A stretch of 64,000 nucleotides of DNA. Origin: Prorocentrum cordatum (Eukaryota; Sar; Dinophyceae; Prorocentrales; Prorocentraceae). Under the pieces are notes generated by a model, which saw only the letters and a list, made by a program, of their open reading frames with translations, was not told the DNA's origin and searched no databases. The stretch covers positions 1 through 64,000 of the forward strand of contig CAUYUJ010006347.1 of assembly GCA_963575745.1 (NCBI GenBank), written 5' to 3'. Shown here one piece after another: positions 11,271 to 23,430 of this stretch. The position numbers and the translations under genes were made by a program. The stretch's first letter is position 1. The number at the start of each line of letters is the position of its first letter.

Positions 11271-14200
11271 CGTCAGGAAGAAGAGCAACATGGGCAATCA
11301 TAACAACTTTGACGAGGTCTTGCCCGCGGATGCTGCATCAGCGCTGGAGGAGATCCAGGGCGAGGCACGGGCCGAGATGCGGGGCGTAGCAGAGTTCATC
11401 GAGTTTGAAAACTGGCCTCACATCCACGCCAACAGGACGTGACCCTGGGAGAGATTGGCTTCCTCGGCATCTTTCTTGTGCTGGAGGCCGACTCCCGGGG
11501 CGCGGTGCTCGTCTTCGGGCCCGTCGTCATGATGGGCGGGGAGGGCGGGGCGTACTTTCAGGTCTGATTGGGGCTGGGCGGGGCTATCTCCCTCGGGTCG
11601 TCCACCTAGGCCTGGGGGTCCCTGTTTGCCTCCGTTGGGTGCTGGGCCTCCTTGGCCCGCCTGGTTTTGCCGGGGTCGTCTTGGCCTCGTCGGGCGCTGG
11701 GTGGGCGGCTGGGTAACGGCCCCGCCTCGGCGCCGCAGTCTGCGGCCGACGTGCCGGGCGAGCGAGAGCGCCCGCTCGAGGTAGTCTCAGGAGTCTCAGG
11801 ATCCTCCTCCTCCGCCTCCTCCTCCTCGTTCCTCAGCCCCCCTCCTCCCCGCTGCTCCCTTCCCCCGCTATTGAGCAGCACGCGGCGCTCACCTTCCTGC
11901 GCTCTTTTCTTGGTTTTGGCAGACCCTTGTCTGCCAGCGCATGGGATCTTTTTGCAGATGCACAACGCAGGAATTCGCGGGGCGGCCAGGCCCAGCGTTG
12001 CCGCGCAATCGCTGGGCTGCCCCGCAAGGGCGACGCCGCTGTAAATCACTGGCGCGTCTTGGCTGCAGTCGGCCGCCCTCCTCTGTCTGTCAGCTCGACT
12101 GTCAGCGCGCCGGCTTCGCATTTTTGCCCGCCGACTGCCGTGAGGCCCTCCATCATCGAGGACCTGCGGTGGCTCCGACGTTTTCACGGCCCGCTTCCAA
12201 GAGTATCCCGGCACTGCCAATGATGCGCAAACCTGGGGAAGAGAAGCGGCCAAGTCGGCCACTTTTTGGAAACGGGCCATGAAGCTTGCTTTCGCCGCGC
12301 GCCGTGGAAGACGATATGTTCTTCATCCTCGCGTCGGCGGGGGGCGCCTTTCGCCCGTGATGACGAACGACATCGGTTGCGAGTTCAGGGCGAGGAGAAC
12401 GCCACAATCCACGACCGTTGTTGGCGCGATCTAACATTTTCCTGGGCCCGAGGGCTTCGGTTCCACATCGACCGGGCACGTCATTCCAGGGTGGATTTTA
12501 TCCTGAAGTGCCGGGGGGCAGAGATTCAGTGCAAAACGTGTTTCCAGCAATTTGCTCGTCGATCTGCACGCGCGCGCCTCGCCGTCGATTCGGCCAAGTG
12601 CGCCGACGGCATGTTGGCATCCGACCCGCAGTGAACCCTCGCCGAAACCGAGATTTTGAACGACGTGGAAGCTGAACGCGTGCAAGCTCGGCGCAGCACT
12701 GAGCAAGGTCGCTGGCGCACGGGGTTCCCCGCTAGAAGGAGCCCGGGACGAGTCCGAGATGAGGCAGTCGACCAGCATTTGCGGCAACTCCCCCCCCCCC
12801 CCAGGATTCCAAACGAGCTCTCTTGGAGTCCGAATGCGCAGCGCCGCTGGGGAGAACATTTTGCAGAATAGCTCTAGGTCTTCTCCGACGAGCCGTGCAA
12901 GTGCATGAATATTGGGGCGTGTTTCTTTATGCGTTCAGTCCTGGGGGATATTCGAGTCGCGCTGTTGTTCAGGTCCTGTCTCGGATCGCTTGGCCCAATT
13001 ACTTCGCGCTAAACCGTTGCTGCGGACGACGCCCAGCAGGCGATGTTCAGTGACAGATTGAGTTTGCCATCCAGCAGCCAGCAGTCGAACTGGCAGCTCT
13101 AAGCGCTGATATCGCCATCGGCCCTGTCGGAGGCGACCTGGCGCGAGAAGCCGCCCTATTAGAATGGGCCGAGCGAATGAGCCGAGCACATGCGTTGCTA
13201 CAGGGTCATCAATACTGGGGGGTCCTCCCTGCGAAACCTGGCCCGCTTCCAAATGGCGCGAGGGAGCCCTTCCCCCCCCCCCTTTGAGAGCTTCCAGTTA
13301 CGTTTGCGGTCTGCCGTGGGTGACCCAGAGGCATCCCGAGCAGCTTCGGGTTGGATCCCAGCGTTCTCCCTGGCGCGGCTTCCGTCTGAAAGCCTGAGGG
13401 CCGGCAGTAGTGGCTGGCTCGAGCAACCCCGCCTTTCTTATTTGGGCCATTACAGCCCCGCCCCATGCAACTGGCGCCCTCTCCAAGCCCTCGTCGCTGC
13501 GCCCTGCGCAGCTTGCGCCTTTGACCAGTGCGAGCGCCAGGGTCCTAGTCTTCGCCCGGCGCGGGTGGGCGGAGCCCCCGCGATTTGTCTGCATCAGGAT
13601 GCCTTCTCTTCCAGGACACCTCAAGGACACCCCGGGTGTCTGGGCGGTGTTCCCGCAGGAGAGGGGCCCACGCGGCTCTGTTGGGTAAAAATGACCAGGG
13701 CCAGTCTTCACGGTGCCCAAGAGAACGTACCCGGCTGGCTTTTGTAAAGCCTTGGCGTCGGGTATCGTTGACCTTGCACGGCCCCTCTTGTCCTCCGAGT
13801 CTCCTCCTTCCTCCAGACTTTCTGAGGTCCGCTAGCCCCCATGGCTCCCGGGAGGTCAGGAATGTGATCTTTGCGTGTTACGTTCGGCTCGAGAAGGAGT
13901 TTTCGGAGACCTGGACCCACGCCCCCGATTTCCCCGGCTCTTCGCGGGCCGGTCACAGGAGGGTCGACCCTGACCCAATTTACATATTCAGACTCGGAGC
14001 TCGAAGAGGCGCGGGCGGACGGACGGGCAGCAGAGCGCGCCCCAAAGTCGTCCCCCGAGGATGCGGAGGCCGAGCAAGCTGTGCTCGATGTCCTTCTGGG
14101 GTCCCCTGAGGAGCAGGCCGCGTCCTGGCCGCTGGCCCCCTTTCCCCGGCGCCCCTTTCCCTCCGCTTCGCCCCCTCCGCCGGCCCCCCCCCCCTCCTCG

Positions 14201-14500
14201 CCCCTCGCCAGCTGGCCGTGACTTCGGCGGACCGAACGCCGGGCCCCCTCGGACGGGGGGCCCGCCGTCGCGAGCGAGCGGCGCCCCGGGGCAGCGCGCC
14301 CCCGGCGCCCCGAGGGTTTTCCGCTGCCCGCCCCCTGGGGCCAGGGCGGAGAGAGCGGCGGCGCAGGCCAGGGAAGCTTGGATCAACGAGCTCTGGCACT
14401 GGCTCCTCGTTCTTTGTCTCTGTTGTCATGCCATTTTCTTGATCCTGCGAGTGGAATACGGGTGGCATGCAGTCGAGGAGTACGGGTCATTCCCACGCCA
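11271..14500. other. GC-rich DNA without recognisable genes
   Basis: Only short or compositionally biased frames are present. A frame crossing 11290-11440 (Glu/Ala-rich, then 'EFIEFENWPHIHANR') and its shifted continuation to 11565 look somewhat protein-like but match nothing I recognise. Confidence 0.4.
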
Positions 14501-14509
14501 GCGTTGAGC

Positions 14510-17454
14510 GCGCGAGCCTCCTCCCTCGTCTTTCCTCCCCGTTCTCCTCCACCTGGTTCCCCCTCCCGTTCTTCCTCCTCTGCCTCATCCCGCTTCCGTT
14601 CCTTCCTCCCTGTACCACCTTCTCCACCCCCCTCGCATACCCTTTCTTGCCCGTCGTATCGCTCGTTCCCGCATCTGTGCGTCCCTGCTTATTGTTTGTT
14701 GTTCTTCAGCCCGTCCTCGTACCGTGCACTCCATCACCTTCCCCATTCTCTCGCCATTCCTCCGCCTCCATCTGATTGCCATCCGCATAGTCACTTCGAC
14801 TCAACCGTCACTCCCTCGTCCCCATCATCCCCATCCATAATCCTACCATCGTTTTCCCTTCGTCGTGCCACCAGTTCTTCAGCATCCACTTCCTCACTCT
14901 CACCCTCATAACTCATGTCACCCTTTCATTTTTCCATACTCGATCCCCTGTGTTCTTCTCCAGCCGCTGCCTTCCTCCAAATCGCCCCCCCGACCTCGCT
15001 CCTCCTCGTCGCCGTCGTCGCATGACGTCGTCGTCGTCGGAGGTCCCGTCGTCGCCGTCGTTGTTGTCCTCGCCACGTCCAGTTCTCATCGTCCTCGTCC
15101 TTTCCGCGTCGCTGCTTCTCCCCCCCCCCGTCGGTTTCTTCTGCCCGTCCGCCTCTTGTTGCCCTCCCCGCATCGCCGCGCCCCCTCGGCGTTTCTGCTG
15201 GCCCGCGCCCCTGCCCTCCATGTCCTCCTCTCTCGCTGCTCCCACTTTCGTTTTTTTGTTTCCCCTGATCCCCCCTCATCATCATGGTCCTGGTTTTGCT
15301 CTTGGCCGCGGTCTTAGTCATCGCCCTCTCTCTCTATCCGCGTGTTCTCCTCGTCGGCCCCCTCGCCCCTCTCCGCCTCCTCGCCGGCTTGTTCGCCATG
15401 CCCCTGCCTTCCTTGCTCGTCGCTTCCGCCCCGGCAGTGCGCCGCGCACAGTTTGGCGCCTCCATCCTTTGCACGCCCGAGCCGACCCCCCCCCCCCGCC
15501 ATTTCGACCATCCCCCATCATCGGCTTTCCGCTCCTTCAGAATTTGGAACACGACAGGGCGGAGGAAGGCGGAGGGAGGATGAGTGAGGGAGCGCGGAGG
15601 ATAAGGATGAAGAGGGAGGAGGGATGATCAGATCAGGACGAGGAGGAGAGGAGAGGAGGGAGCGGACAAGGAGGAAGAGGCGGAGGAGGAGAAAGAGGAA
15701 CGGGAGAGGGACAATTATTCGGAGGAGGAGAAGGAGGAGGAGGAGGAGGAGGAAGTGGAATAGACTGACGTGAGCAATGGCGGGACCGCCGTTGCGAGGA
15801 GGCCCCCCCCTGGCGAGGAGGCAGCTCACGCAGCTCCTCTTTCTCTCGTGCCGCCAAAGCGCCATGCTGGCGATTCTCTTCCTCATCCTACCCATTATCC
15901 TGCTCATGGTCCTCCTCCTCCTCCTCCTGCTCCTCCTCCTCCCCCTGTTGTTTCTCCTCGTCCTCTTCCTCCTCCTTCTCCGCCTGATCCCTTCTCCTCT
16001 TCCTCCTTCTCCTCCTCCTCCTCCTCCTCCTCCTCCTCCTCCCTCCCTCTTCTCCGCCTCCCACTCACCCTGCTCATCCTCCATCCCTTGTCCGTCCCCC
16101 GCACTCCCTCCCCATCATTTCTTCTGGGGCCCAGCGTTCCCAGCGTGCGCTCAGCCTGCATGATCCTGTAGACAGGCATTGTTTTCTGCACCCGCCGCGC
16201 CTCGCTGACTGTCGCCTTGCTCCTTGTGCTGCATCAGACCTCTCCTCGTGACGGCGCCTGCCCATAGAGCTCAAAAGCGCGCCTCTGTTGCCGAAACGCC
16301 TCAGACGGCAAGGAGGAGGAGGAGGAGGACGAGGACGAGGCGGAGGCGTATGCGGGGGCGGAGGAGGAGGAGGAGCAGGCGGATGAGGAGGACGAGGAGG
16401 AGGATGAGGAGGAGGAACCGCCGCAGCAGTGACGACAAGAAGGAGAAGCACTCGTTGCGTCCCCCCCTGCTCTCCTCCCCCTTCTCGTAATCCCCTCCTC
16501 CGCCATTCCCTTTTACTGGTCGGTGCGAGTTCTCCTCCTCCTCCCCCTCCTCCTCCTCCTCCTCGTCCTTCTCGTCCCTTCCCCCCTTGGCTTGTCAGGG
16601 ATCTCGTGCACGTGTAGGTGACGCTGGTGGCCTCTTTCCCTCCACCTAGTCAGCCCTTCGTTCCCCACCATTCCGCCTCCCTTCTTCGGGAATGCCGCGC
16701 TGCGAGCTCCAAGGATCAGGAGGCACGGCGAGCGAACCGAGAACGCACGAGAGCGAACGTGAAACGAAGACCCAGGACGGGTCTCTCGGGTCGAGGGACG
16801 CTTGCCCTTTCGGGTCTTCCTCCACCTCTCTACCTCGTTGCCCGACGCACGCAGCTTGCAGATGCATGTGCACGTGTCTGCGGGCACACCGGATTCAGAG
16901 GGGATGGAGGCGAGGGTGGAGAGGAGGGGGAGGAGGCGAAGGAGCAAGGGTGAGGGGGAGGAGGCGAAGGAGGAAGGCTAGCGAGGATGAGGCTAGGACC
17001 CCATTCGAGATCCGCAGCAGTCGGCGGCGGCAGCTGCCGCAAGCTTGCTCAGAGTGTCCACCTCTGCGCCTGGCATCGCCGTAGCACGCGCTGCTTTACT
17101 GCTGCTGTCCCCCTCCCGTTACTTGCGCCCATGCTCTCTCTCTCTCTGTTTTTGTTTGTTTGTGTTGCTTTCTCTTTTTTTGTTGTCTCTCTCTCTCTCA
17201 TTCGTTCTCTCTCTTTCGTTCTCTCTTGTGCTTGCCCCATCTCTGTTCAAAGTTTTGTAGGCACAGCTGGTTATCCTTGTCCCTCTCTCTATCCGCAGCC
17301 GTGCCCTCTGTCTCTTTGAGACAAAGCATAATGCAAGTGTTGTGGTTCTTCTGAGCCTTCCCCCCCCGCTATCGTCCTCGTCCTTGTCTTTGTCCTCCTT
17401 CTCCTCCTCCTCCTCCTCCTCCTCCTCCTCCTCCTCCTCCTCCTCCTCCTCCTC

Positions 17455-17478
<24 letters not shown>
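14510..17478. repeat. Alternating polypyrimidine and polypurine tracts
   Basis: C/T-rich 14515-15540, purine-rich 15560-15760, (CCT)n 15905-16060, (GGA/GAC)n 16305-16425, CCT 16530-16575, GGA 16905-16980, CT-rich 17105-17330, and an almost perfect (CCT)n run 17398-17478. No gene is supported in this interval; all long frames are repeat translations. Confidence 0.8.
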
Positions 17479-17486
<8 letters not shown>

Positions 17487-17776
17487 TGCCCCCGCCGCGC
17501 CCACCCGCGTGCACCGTCCCTCCCTCCGGAGCCTCCCTGGGCCACGCGGACGCCTCCCCGGGGGCTCTCGAGGTGTCTTCCCCCGTGGCCCCACGGCTTC
17601 CAGGCCCAAGGCAACCGAGGAGGGCAGACCATGCCCCAAGAGGCACCCGCCAGAACAGCGCCTCCGCAGGCGCACACCAGCTCCTCCCAGAGCCTCCCTG
17701 GGCCACGCGGGCGCCTCCCTGGGGCTCGCGGAATTCGTCCCTCGTGGCCCAGGGCCTCAGGGCCCAGGGCAATCAA

Positions 17777-18168
17777 TCGGCGGCGAGAGAGGGGGAGGGG
17801 GAAGTGAGAAGGGGCAGGCCTCCTCAGAATGAATACGGGCGGGTCCCTCTACAGGAGGAAAATTCAAAAATAGCCAACAAATCATGTGGGGACGATGTTT
17901 GAGCATGTTTGAGCATTTTCGGAGTATGTCTTGATATGTTTTGTATTTTTCGTCAAAAGTCTGCCTGTGGGCGGACATGCCCGACCTAACCTTAGAAGGC
18001 TCGGAGGTCCCCCGGCCTTCCGAGGAGTTTGTCAGAGCCTTCCCCGAAGACGCAGAATACCTTTCAGACAGCCTGAGGGCTTGTGAGAGGTCCCGCCGCC
18101 TGAGGGCTTGTGAGAGGGCTTCTGAGGAGGCTTTCTCCTTCTCACTTCCCCCCATCGCTCGCCGCCGA
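17777..18168. mobile_element. 392-bp TIR element
   Basis: The left end begins TCGGCGGCGAGAGAGGG and the right end finishes CTCGCCGCCGA; inside both ends lies GGAAGTGAGAAGG or its complement. It is flanked by the 5-bp direct repeat ATCAA (17772-17776 and 18169-18173). Related ends occur at 26534 (left end only) and 61898-62087. The interior has no convincing coding frame, so it is probably a MITE. Confidence 0.75.
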
Positions 18169-18689
18169 ATCAAGGAAGGTGACCATGCTTGTGAAGATGT
18201 CCGAACATTGCCTCGAGAGATGCCAGCAAGCTCCGAAGAGGCGCCGAACAGATCCCAAGAGGCCTGCCATCGTACCCAGACATCCCCAAGACACTCCCCA
18301 GGAGGCCCTAGAGATCAACTTGAGGGATCTTGTTATGGCACATTTGGCATACGCTCGTGTTGTACACCATAGTATGCTGTTCAGTACTCTGCTGGACTTT
18401 GCTGTGCGGTGTGCTGTGCGGTGTGCTGTGCGGTGTGCTGGACTTTGCTGTGCGGTGGGCGGACTGCGCATTTCGTATGAGAGTTCGTTCCGACGCCCGT
18501 GGTCGTCATTACCACCAGCATCGGGCATCCCAGAGCCTCCTGAGGCAAAGTATGACGAACTTCATGCAGGGAGTGGGAAATTGCAATCGCACCAGACTTC
18601 TATTGGGTACCCCTCCGCGCACGCTTTTGTACTTCGAGAAAACAACTGACCACAAGTCGGATGGTTATTCCCCTTCGCGCCAGCACACG

Positions 18690-19700
18690 TGAAAGTGCTT
18701 CCCGCATGCGCACGCGCCAGAACATGTTGTAGATTCTCTCCGTGCACGTCCGATACATCAGCCGACCTGTATTGGATAGTCCATGTGGCGCCTGCACACT
18801 TCAAAGCATATCCCAAAAACTTCCTCGCGCCAGACGCATGTTAGAGCCCTCGTTCCAGACGCATGTAAGACACCCCCCAGTCCGTGCACGTACTCCTGCT
18901 TTCAAGGATCTGCAGATCACATGTTGGATACCACCCTGGCACCTGCACACGTGAAACACACATCCCAAACGCGCGCGCGCCAGACGCATGTCGGAGAACC
19001 CCCCTCCGCGCAAATAGTTTGACATGCGAAATCACGCCGAGCACATGCTGGATCCCCCCTTCGAACCTGCACGAGTGAGCACGCGCCCCACTTTCGCACG
19101 CGCCAGACGCATGTTGGTTATCCGCTTCGAGCACGTTGTTCCTCGTGCGGAGGATCTGGCGACCACATGTTGCATACCCCCCTTGCGCCCGCGCACGTGA
19201 AGGCGCCCAAATGGCGCTCACGCCAGACTCCTGGTGGACACCCCCCCTTCGGCCACGTAAACGCTGGTCCTAGAAAGCAGGTCGCCTGGGATATACAGAT
19301 CCCAATATACTTTGGGCGCCTTCCTACCTAAAGGGTCTAGCTGTTATCCTTGTTTCCCTCCTCTTCATGGGGCGTGCGTGAACCCATCTGCGTCCAACGC
19401 CTTGCTACTCCATGTCTCTACCCGTTTCCTCCAACCGACGGGTATGTGTACGTGAGAAGAGTCCGCCTTTTGGCGCCTGCGGACGTCAAGACACGTCGCC
19501 CACGCATGCGCCAGACGCATGCTACAGACCCCCCTCCGCGCACGTACTCCCATGTGCGAAGAATCTACCAACCGCGCCTTGAATGCTCTTCCCGTGGCCC
19601 AGTTGGCGACGAACGCATGTGAAACCATGTGCCAAACGCATGCGTGCCGAGACGCATGTCGGACCCCCCCGTTTTCGCGTGTGCCTATTTCCACCTCCGG
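18690..19700 (+). repeat. Degenerate ~122-bp tandem repeat
   Basis: Recurring blocks 'CGCGCCAGACGCATG' followed by a CCCCCCTCCGCGCA-like segment occur near 18829, 18977, 19102, 19222, 19505 and 19640. Spacing is roughly 120 bp in the first part, with a break at 19260-19490. No gene. Confidence 0.6.
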
Positions 19701-20204
19701 CGCCACCTGCTCGACACCTCTCCTGTTTAGGGCCGCGGGTAGCCAATTGCAAGAAAACCCTGGGCCCGCCCACTCGCAAAGGGCGCGCTCAGATCCCGAA
19801 GAGAGCCCCCATTGACGGCCCTAGGAGGGCTCCAAGCTGGCCCGAGAGGGCCCCTGAAGGGACCCACGAAGGCCGCCCAGATAGCCCCAAGACGGCCCGA
19901 AGAAGACCCGTGAGAGCTCTTCAAGGTGTTGACGCGAGAGGTGTCACGTGATGAAGGCGTTCGGTGCTCGACGCGTCCTTCCTTGCTCTCCTGAGCAGTC
20001 GGATGATGTTTCCAGGTGTTCGCCTGGTGCCCACCTGGTGCCCGCCCGCGGGCGCCTCGTGCTGGGTGGTAATTCCTCGTGTTCGCTCGGTGCCCGCCCG
20101 TGGGCTCCTCATGGGCGCCCTGTGCTGGGTGGTAGTTCCGGGCTGTCGCCGGATACCTCATGCGCACACTGGCATGCACCGCATTGTTTTCACCACGCAG
20201 CTTG

Positions 20205-20815
20205 GACCACAGAGTGTTCTCTGCGTAGCTAATACCACATACCTTGCGCCACGCAGGTTCACCACATGGTCTGTACCACATACATTGCTCCACGTAGCTG
20301 GCATCACCTAGCTTACACCACACCGCTTGCACCACGTAGCTTACATCACCGAGCTTTCACGACACGACGTTCACCACATATTGCATCACACAGCTTGCAG
20401 CACATAGCCTGTGCACTGCAGTTTGCACCACTTAGCTTACACCACGCAGGTTGTACCGCATAGCCTGCACAACAGATCTTGCGCCGCCGAGCTTCACCAC
20501 AGACTTTGCATCGCGCAGCTTGCTCCACATAGCTTACACCACGTCGCTTGCACCACAGAGTGTTCACCACATAGTCTGCACAGCTTAGGTTATGCCACGT
20601 AGCTTGCACAACGTGGCCTGCACCACTTCAATTGCACAGCATCGCCCTCACCGCGTAACTTGCACCACGTAGCTTGCATCGCATAGCTTGCACCGCATAG
20701 CGTGCACCACATACATTGCACCACCTAGCTTGCATGTTGTAGTTGGCACCAGTTAGCTCATACCACATATCTTGCACCACGTGTTTTGCACCACGTCCAT
20801 CGCGCAACATAGCAC
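20205..20815 (+). repeat. ~20-bp satellite array
   Basis: About thirty degenerate copies of a unit like 'GCACCACATAGCTT'. Variants alternate CACGTAGC and CACATAGC. It ends abruptly near 20815, where normal-complexity DNA resumes. Confidence 0.85.
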
Positions 20816-20829
20816 GGTTGTGGGCTCAC

Positions 20830-21193
20830 GCTGGTAATTACAAGTGGTTTGTTACATTGGGAACACCAGACAGGTGCCAAACCACTGAATTGATTGTGCT
20901 CGTCACGATTATGCGGTATGATGCGGGAGAACCACACATTGACTTGTGGGAGAACTACACAGTGACCGATTGAGCTAGAGTTTGTGTTCTAACCTTCATG
21001 CGCAACTGATTTGGAAGCCAATGTGCTATTCAAGGATTTGTTTGAGGATGTTGAACGCCCATTGGGTTTGGGGGACCTTGACGTCGCGATCTGTATGAGG
21101 GGCGCATCCGGTTTTCAGACCAGCGAGGATGTCCAGAGCGAAGCGGTTAACAACAACGCGAACGCGGACGTTTTCAATCATAATCGTCTCTGA
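20830..21193 (+). other. Possible coding remnants, unrecognised
   Basis: Two successive short frames (to the stop near 20973, then 21011-21193) have balanced amino-acid composition, including 'HIDLWENYTV' and 'DVAICMRGASGFQ', unlike the low-complexity surroundings. No family is recognised and no start or splice signal is convincing. They could be remnants of an exon or chance. Confidence 0.2.
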
Positions 21194-21229
21194 GCACTAC
21201 TGCCCCAGATTGTTACGTATACTATAACA

Positions 21230-21404
21230 TGTTCTGTATGTTTCCCTCTTTGTGTTTGTTTCTATCTCTCATTTTCACTCTCTCTTTCTCCCCCACTCTC
21301 TCTCTCTCGCTGGTAACCACCTCTTTCCCTAGGTGTTGTTTATTTGTTCTCTGTGTCTCCTCATGTGTTGTTTCTCTCCCTCTCTCTCTACATTCCTTGT
21401 TTTG

Positions 21405-21435
<31 letters not shown>

Positions 21436-21460
21436 TGTGTTTTTACACACATATGTGCAC
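21230..21460. repeat. (CT)n-rich tract
   Basis: Dinucleotide CT runs with T-rich interruptions; the strongest run is 21404-21435. Confidence 0.85.
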
Positions 21461-21469
21461 AGACATATG

Positions 21470-22600
21470 TATTTCTGCACCGCCGCCGCCCCGACAGGCA
21501 GTGGTGGTATCCTTGGCATGCTCAGCCGTCGGGACCTCCTGGACTTCTTGGACCTGACCACCCAGACGTCGAGGAAGACGCTAGTGGACGGGGAGGAGGC
21601 GATTGACGAAACAGATGAAGAAACCGACGGTGGCGCGTTGGCGTCAACACTGCACTTGTGAGAGAACCTGCACAGTTGGCGACACTGGCAGCCGCGATCG
21701 CCAGTGTTAACAGCGTTGCCGAGCTGGTCAGGAATATATCGGATACGTGGCCGCCCACGCAGGCAGCAGCAGCAGCAGCGGCGCAGCAACACAGGCACCG
21801 TCAGCAGCAGCACGATGCCAGGGCAGGCGCTGACGATGATGATGATCGTGGAAGTATTGGTGGTTGGTAGAAGGCGGGCGCAAAGGAAGATAATGGATAT
21901 AAGACGGGGTCCGTGATGAAGCGAACGGCATTAATTTGCACGAGAGAAGGACCCCCGCTAGAAGGGACACGGCAGGCACATCGCAAGACATGGGCCAACG
22001 GCGACCAGCGCAGGCCGGGGATGAGGAACCGACGAGACACCGCGAACGACGCTCATGTATGAACAGGACCCGTCGACGAGACGACGAGAAACGAGACCGA
22101 CCAGAGGGAGAGCGTGAGGAGGGCAGAGGGGTGGCTTGGGCCAGGATAGTCTGCGAAGCCAGAATAGTCTGCGAAGCAGTGGCCGGCTGGATCGGTGGCA
22201 GCGCTATTGTTCGGGTGTGCGCCACGAGTGTTTGCGCGAGGCCTGGCTTGGAGTGTATTTTGCCTGTCACGGGGAGGGCACATGCCCTCAGCCCTCAGCT
22301 CGCTCGCGACGGTGTCGGTCGGATGACTGCCTGACGAGCCCCGATTGAGATCCAGCGCGCAGGCCTGAATAGGGCTTAAGCCGTAGGCCAGGGATGGGAA
22401 TGTAGAAGGAAAAACATGGGTTCGGCGATGCTGGTTCACTGCTTGACGGCATCGTTCTGCATCGTGCGTTTGCTGAGGTTTGTAATCTGGAGGCAGCAAG
22501 ATTCAACCGAATGAGTAGAAGAACTGCCTGTAGCTCACGCGAATCGTGCGTATGTTGTGACAGGTGGTAGTGGAGAAGAGTATGGTGGTTGACGGCGACA
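21470..22600. other. No clear gene; two short protein-like frames
   Basis: A plus-strand frame ending at 21661 (including 'LSRRDLLDFLDLTTQTSRKT') and a second, register-shifted frame 21658-21870 (including 'VNSVAELVRNISDTW', then an Ala/Gln/His-rich tail) may be parts of one damaged gene. I do not recognise the family. Confidence 0.2.
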
Positions 22601-22609
22601 ATGGCGACG

Positions 22610-22701
22610 AAGGTGATGACTGCTTTGGGTGGAGTCGACGACGACGACCGTGTTGATGAGGATGAGGATGAGGATGAGGATGCTGATGATGATGATGATG
22701 C

Positions 22702-22746
<45 letters not shown>

Positions 22747-22870
22747 CGAGGGTACTGCTGTGGTGATGGTGACGGTGATGGTGATGATGATGGTGATGAT
22801 TCTGGTGGCGATTGTGATGAGGATGGTGGTGGTGGTGACGGTGATGGTGGTGGCGACTGTGGCAGTGGAT
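22610..22870. repeat. (GAT)n / GGT microsatellite
   Basis: GAT triplets with few interruptions (22650-22748) pass into GTGATG/GGTGGT repeats to about 22870. Poly-Asp, poly-Met and His/Ser frames across it are artefacts. Confidence 0.9.
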
Positions 22871-23209
22871 GGCGGCAGCGACGGCTGTGATGGTGGCGTT
22901 TCGGCCGACGCGGCAGCGACAGCGGGCTGGCCCGCGCTGGCCGCCGAGGAGGCGCGCTGCCGGCACCGAGACGCCCGAGGGCGTCTGCTTCGACACCGGC
23001 CTGCAGATCGGGGCACCGCCCGCGCCGCCGCGCGCCGCCGCCAGCAGGCAGAAGGAGAAGGGGCGGTTTGGCGTCGCTCAATGGAGGAGCGATACATGGG
23101 GGGGAGAGAGGTGCACTTCTCGGGCCCTATTGGCTTCCTTTTGGGGCCCTGGAGGGGCCCGAAGGGGCCCCTTCTCAGCAGCCCTCGCCCCCCCCCATCT
23201 ATCGCCGCT

Positions 23210-23405
23210 CCACCACGCGACGCCCAAGACCCAAGTCGGGGGGGCCTCGGGGGCCTTGAGACAAGGGACACTGCAAACGGGTGTCAGTCAGAGTGCCGGA
23301 TCTTGCAGGATCCTGCAGAGCCAAAGGGGCACTGACCCAGAAAAGTGTGCAGGATCCTGCAGGATGTTGCAGGATCTTGCAAGGCCCGACTGACCCGAGT
23401 CTGAA
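23210..23405 (+). repeat. Dispersed repeat with AGGATCTTGC motif, copy 1
   Basis: Contains four to five 'CAGGATCYTGCAGG' blocks and ends near 'GACTGACCCGAGTCTG'. The same arrangement is found at 56095-56320 (ending 'GACTGACCCGGGTCTG'). Confidence 0.65.
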
Positions 23406-23430
23406 TTGAACTCGGCCAGTAGACCTGAGG

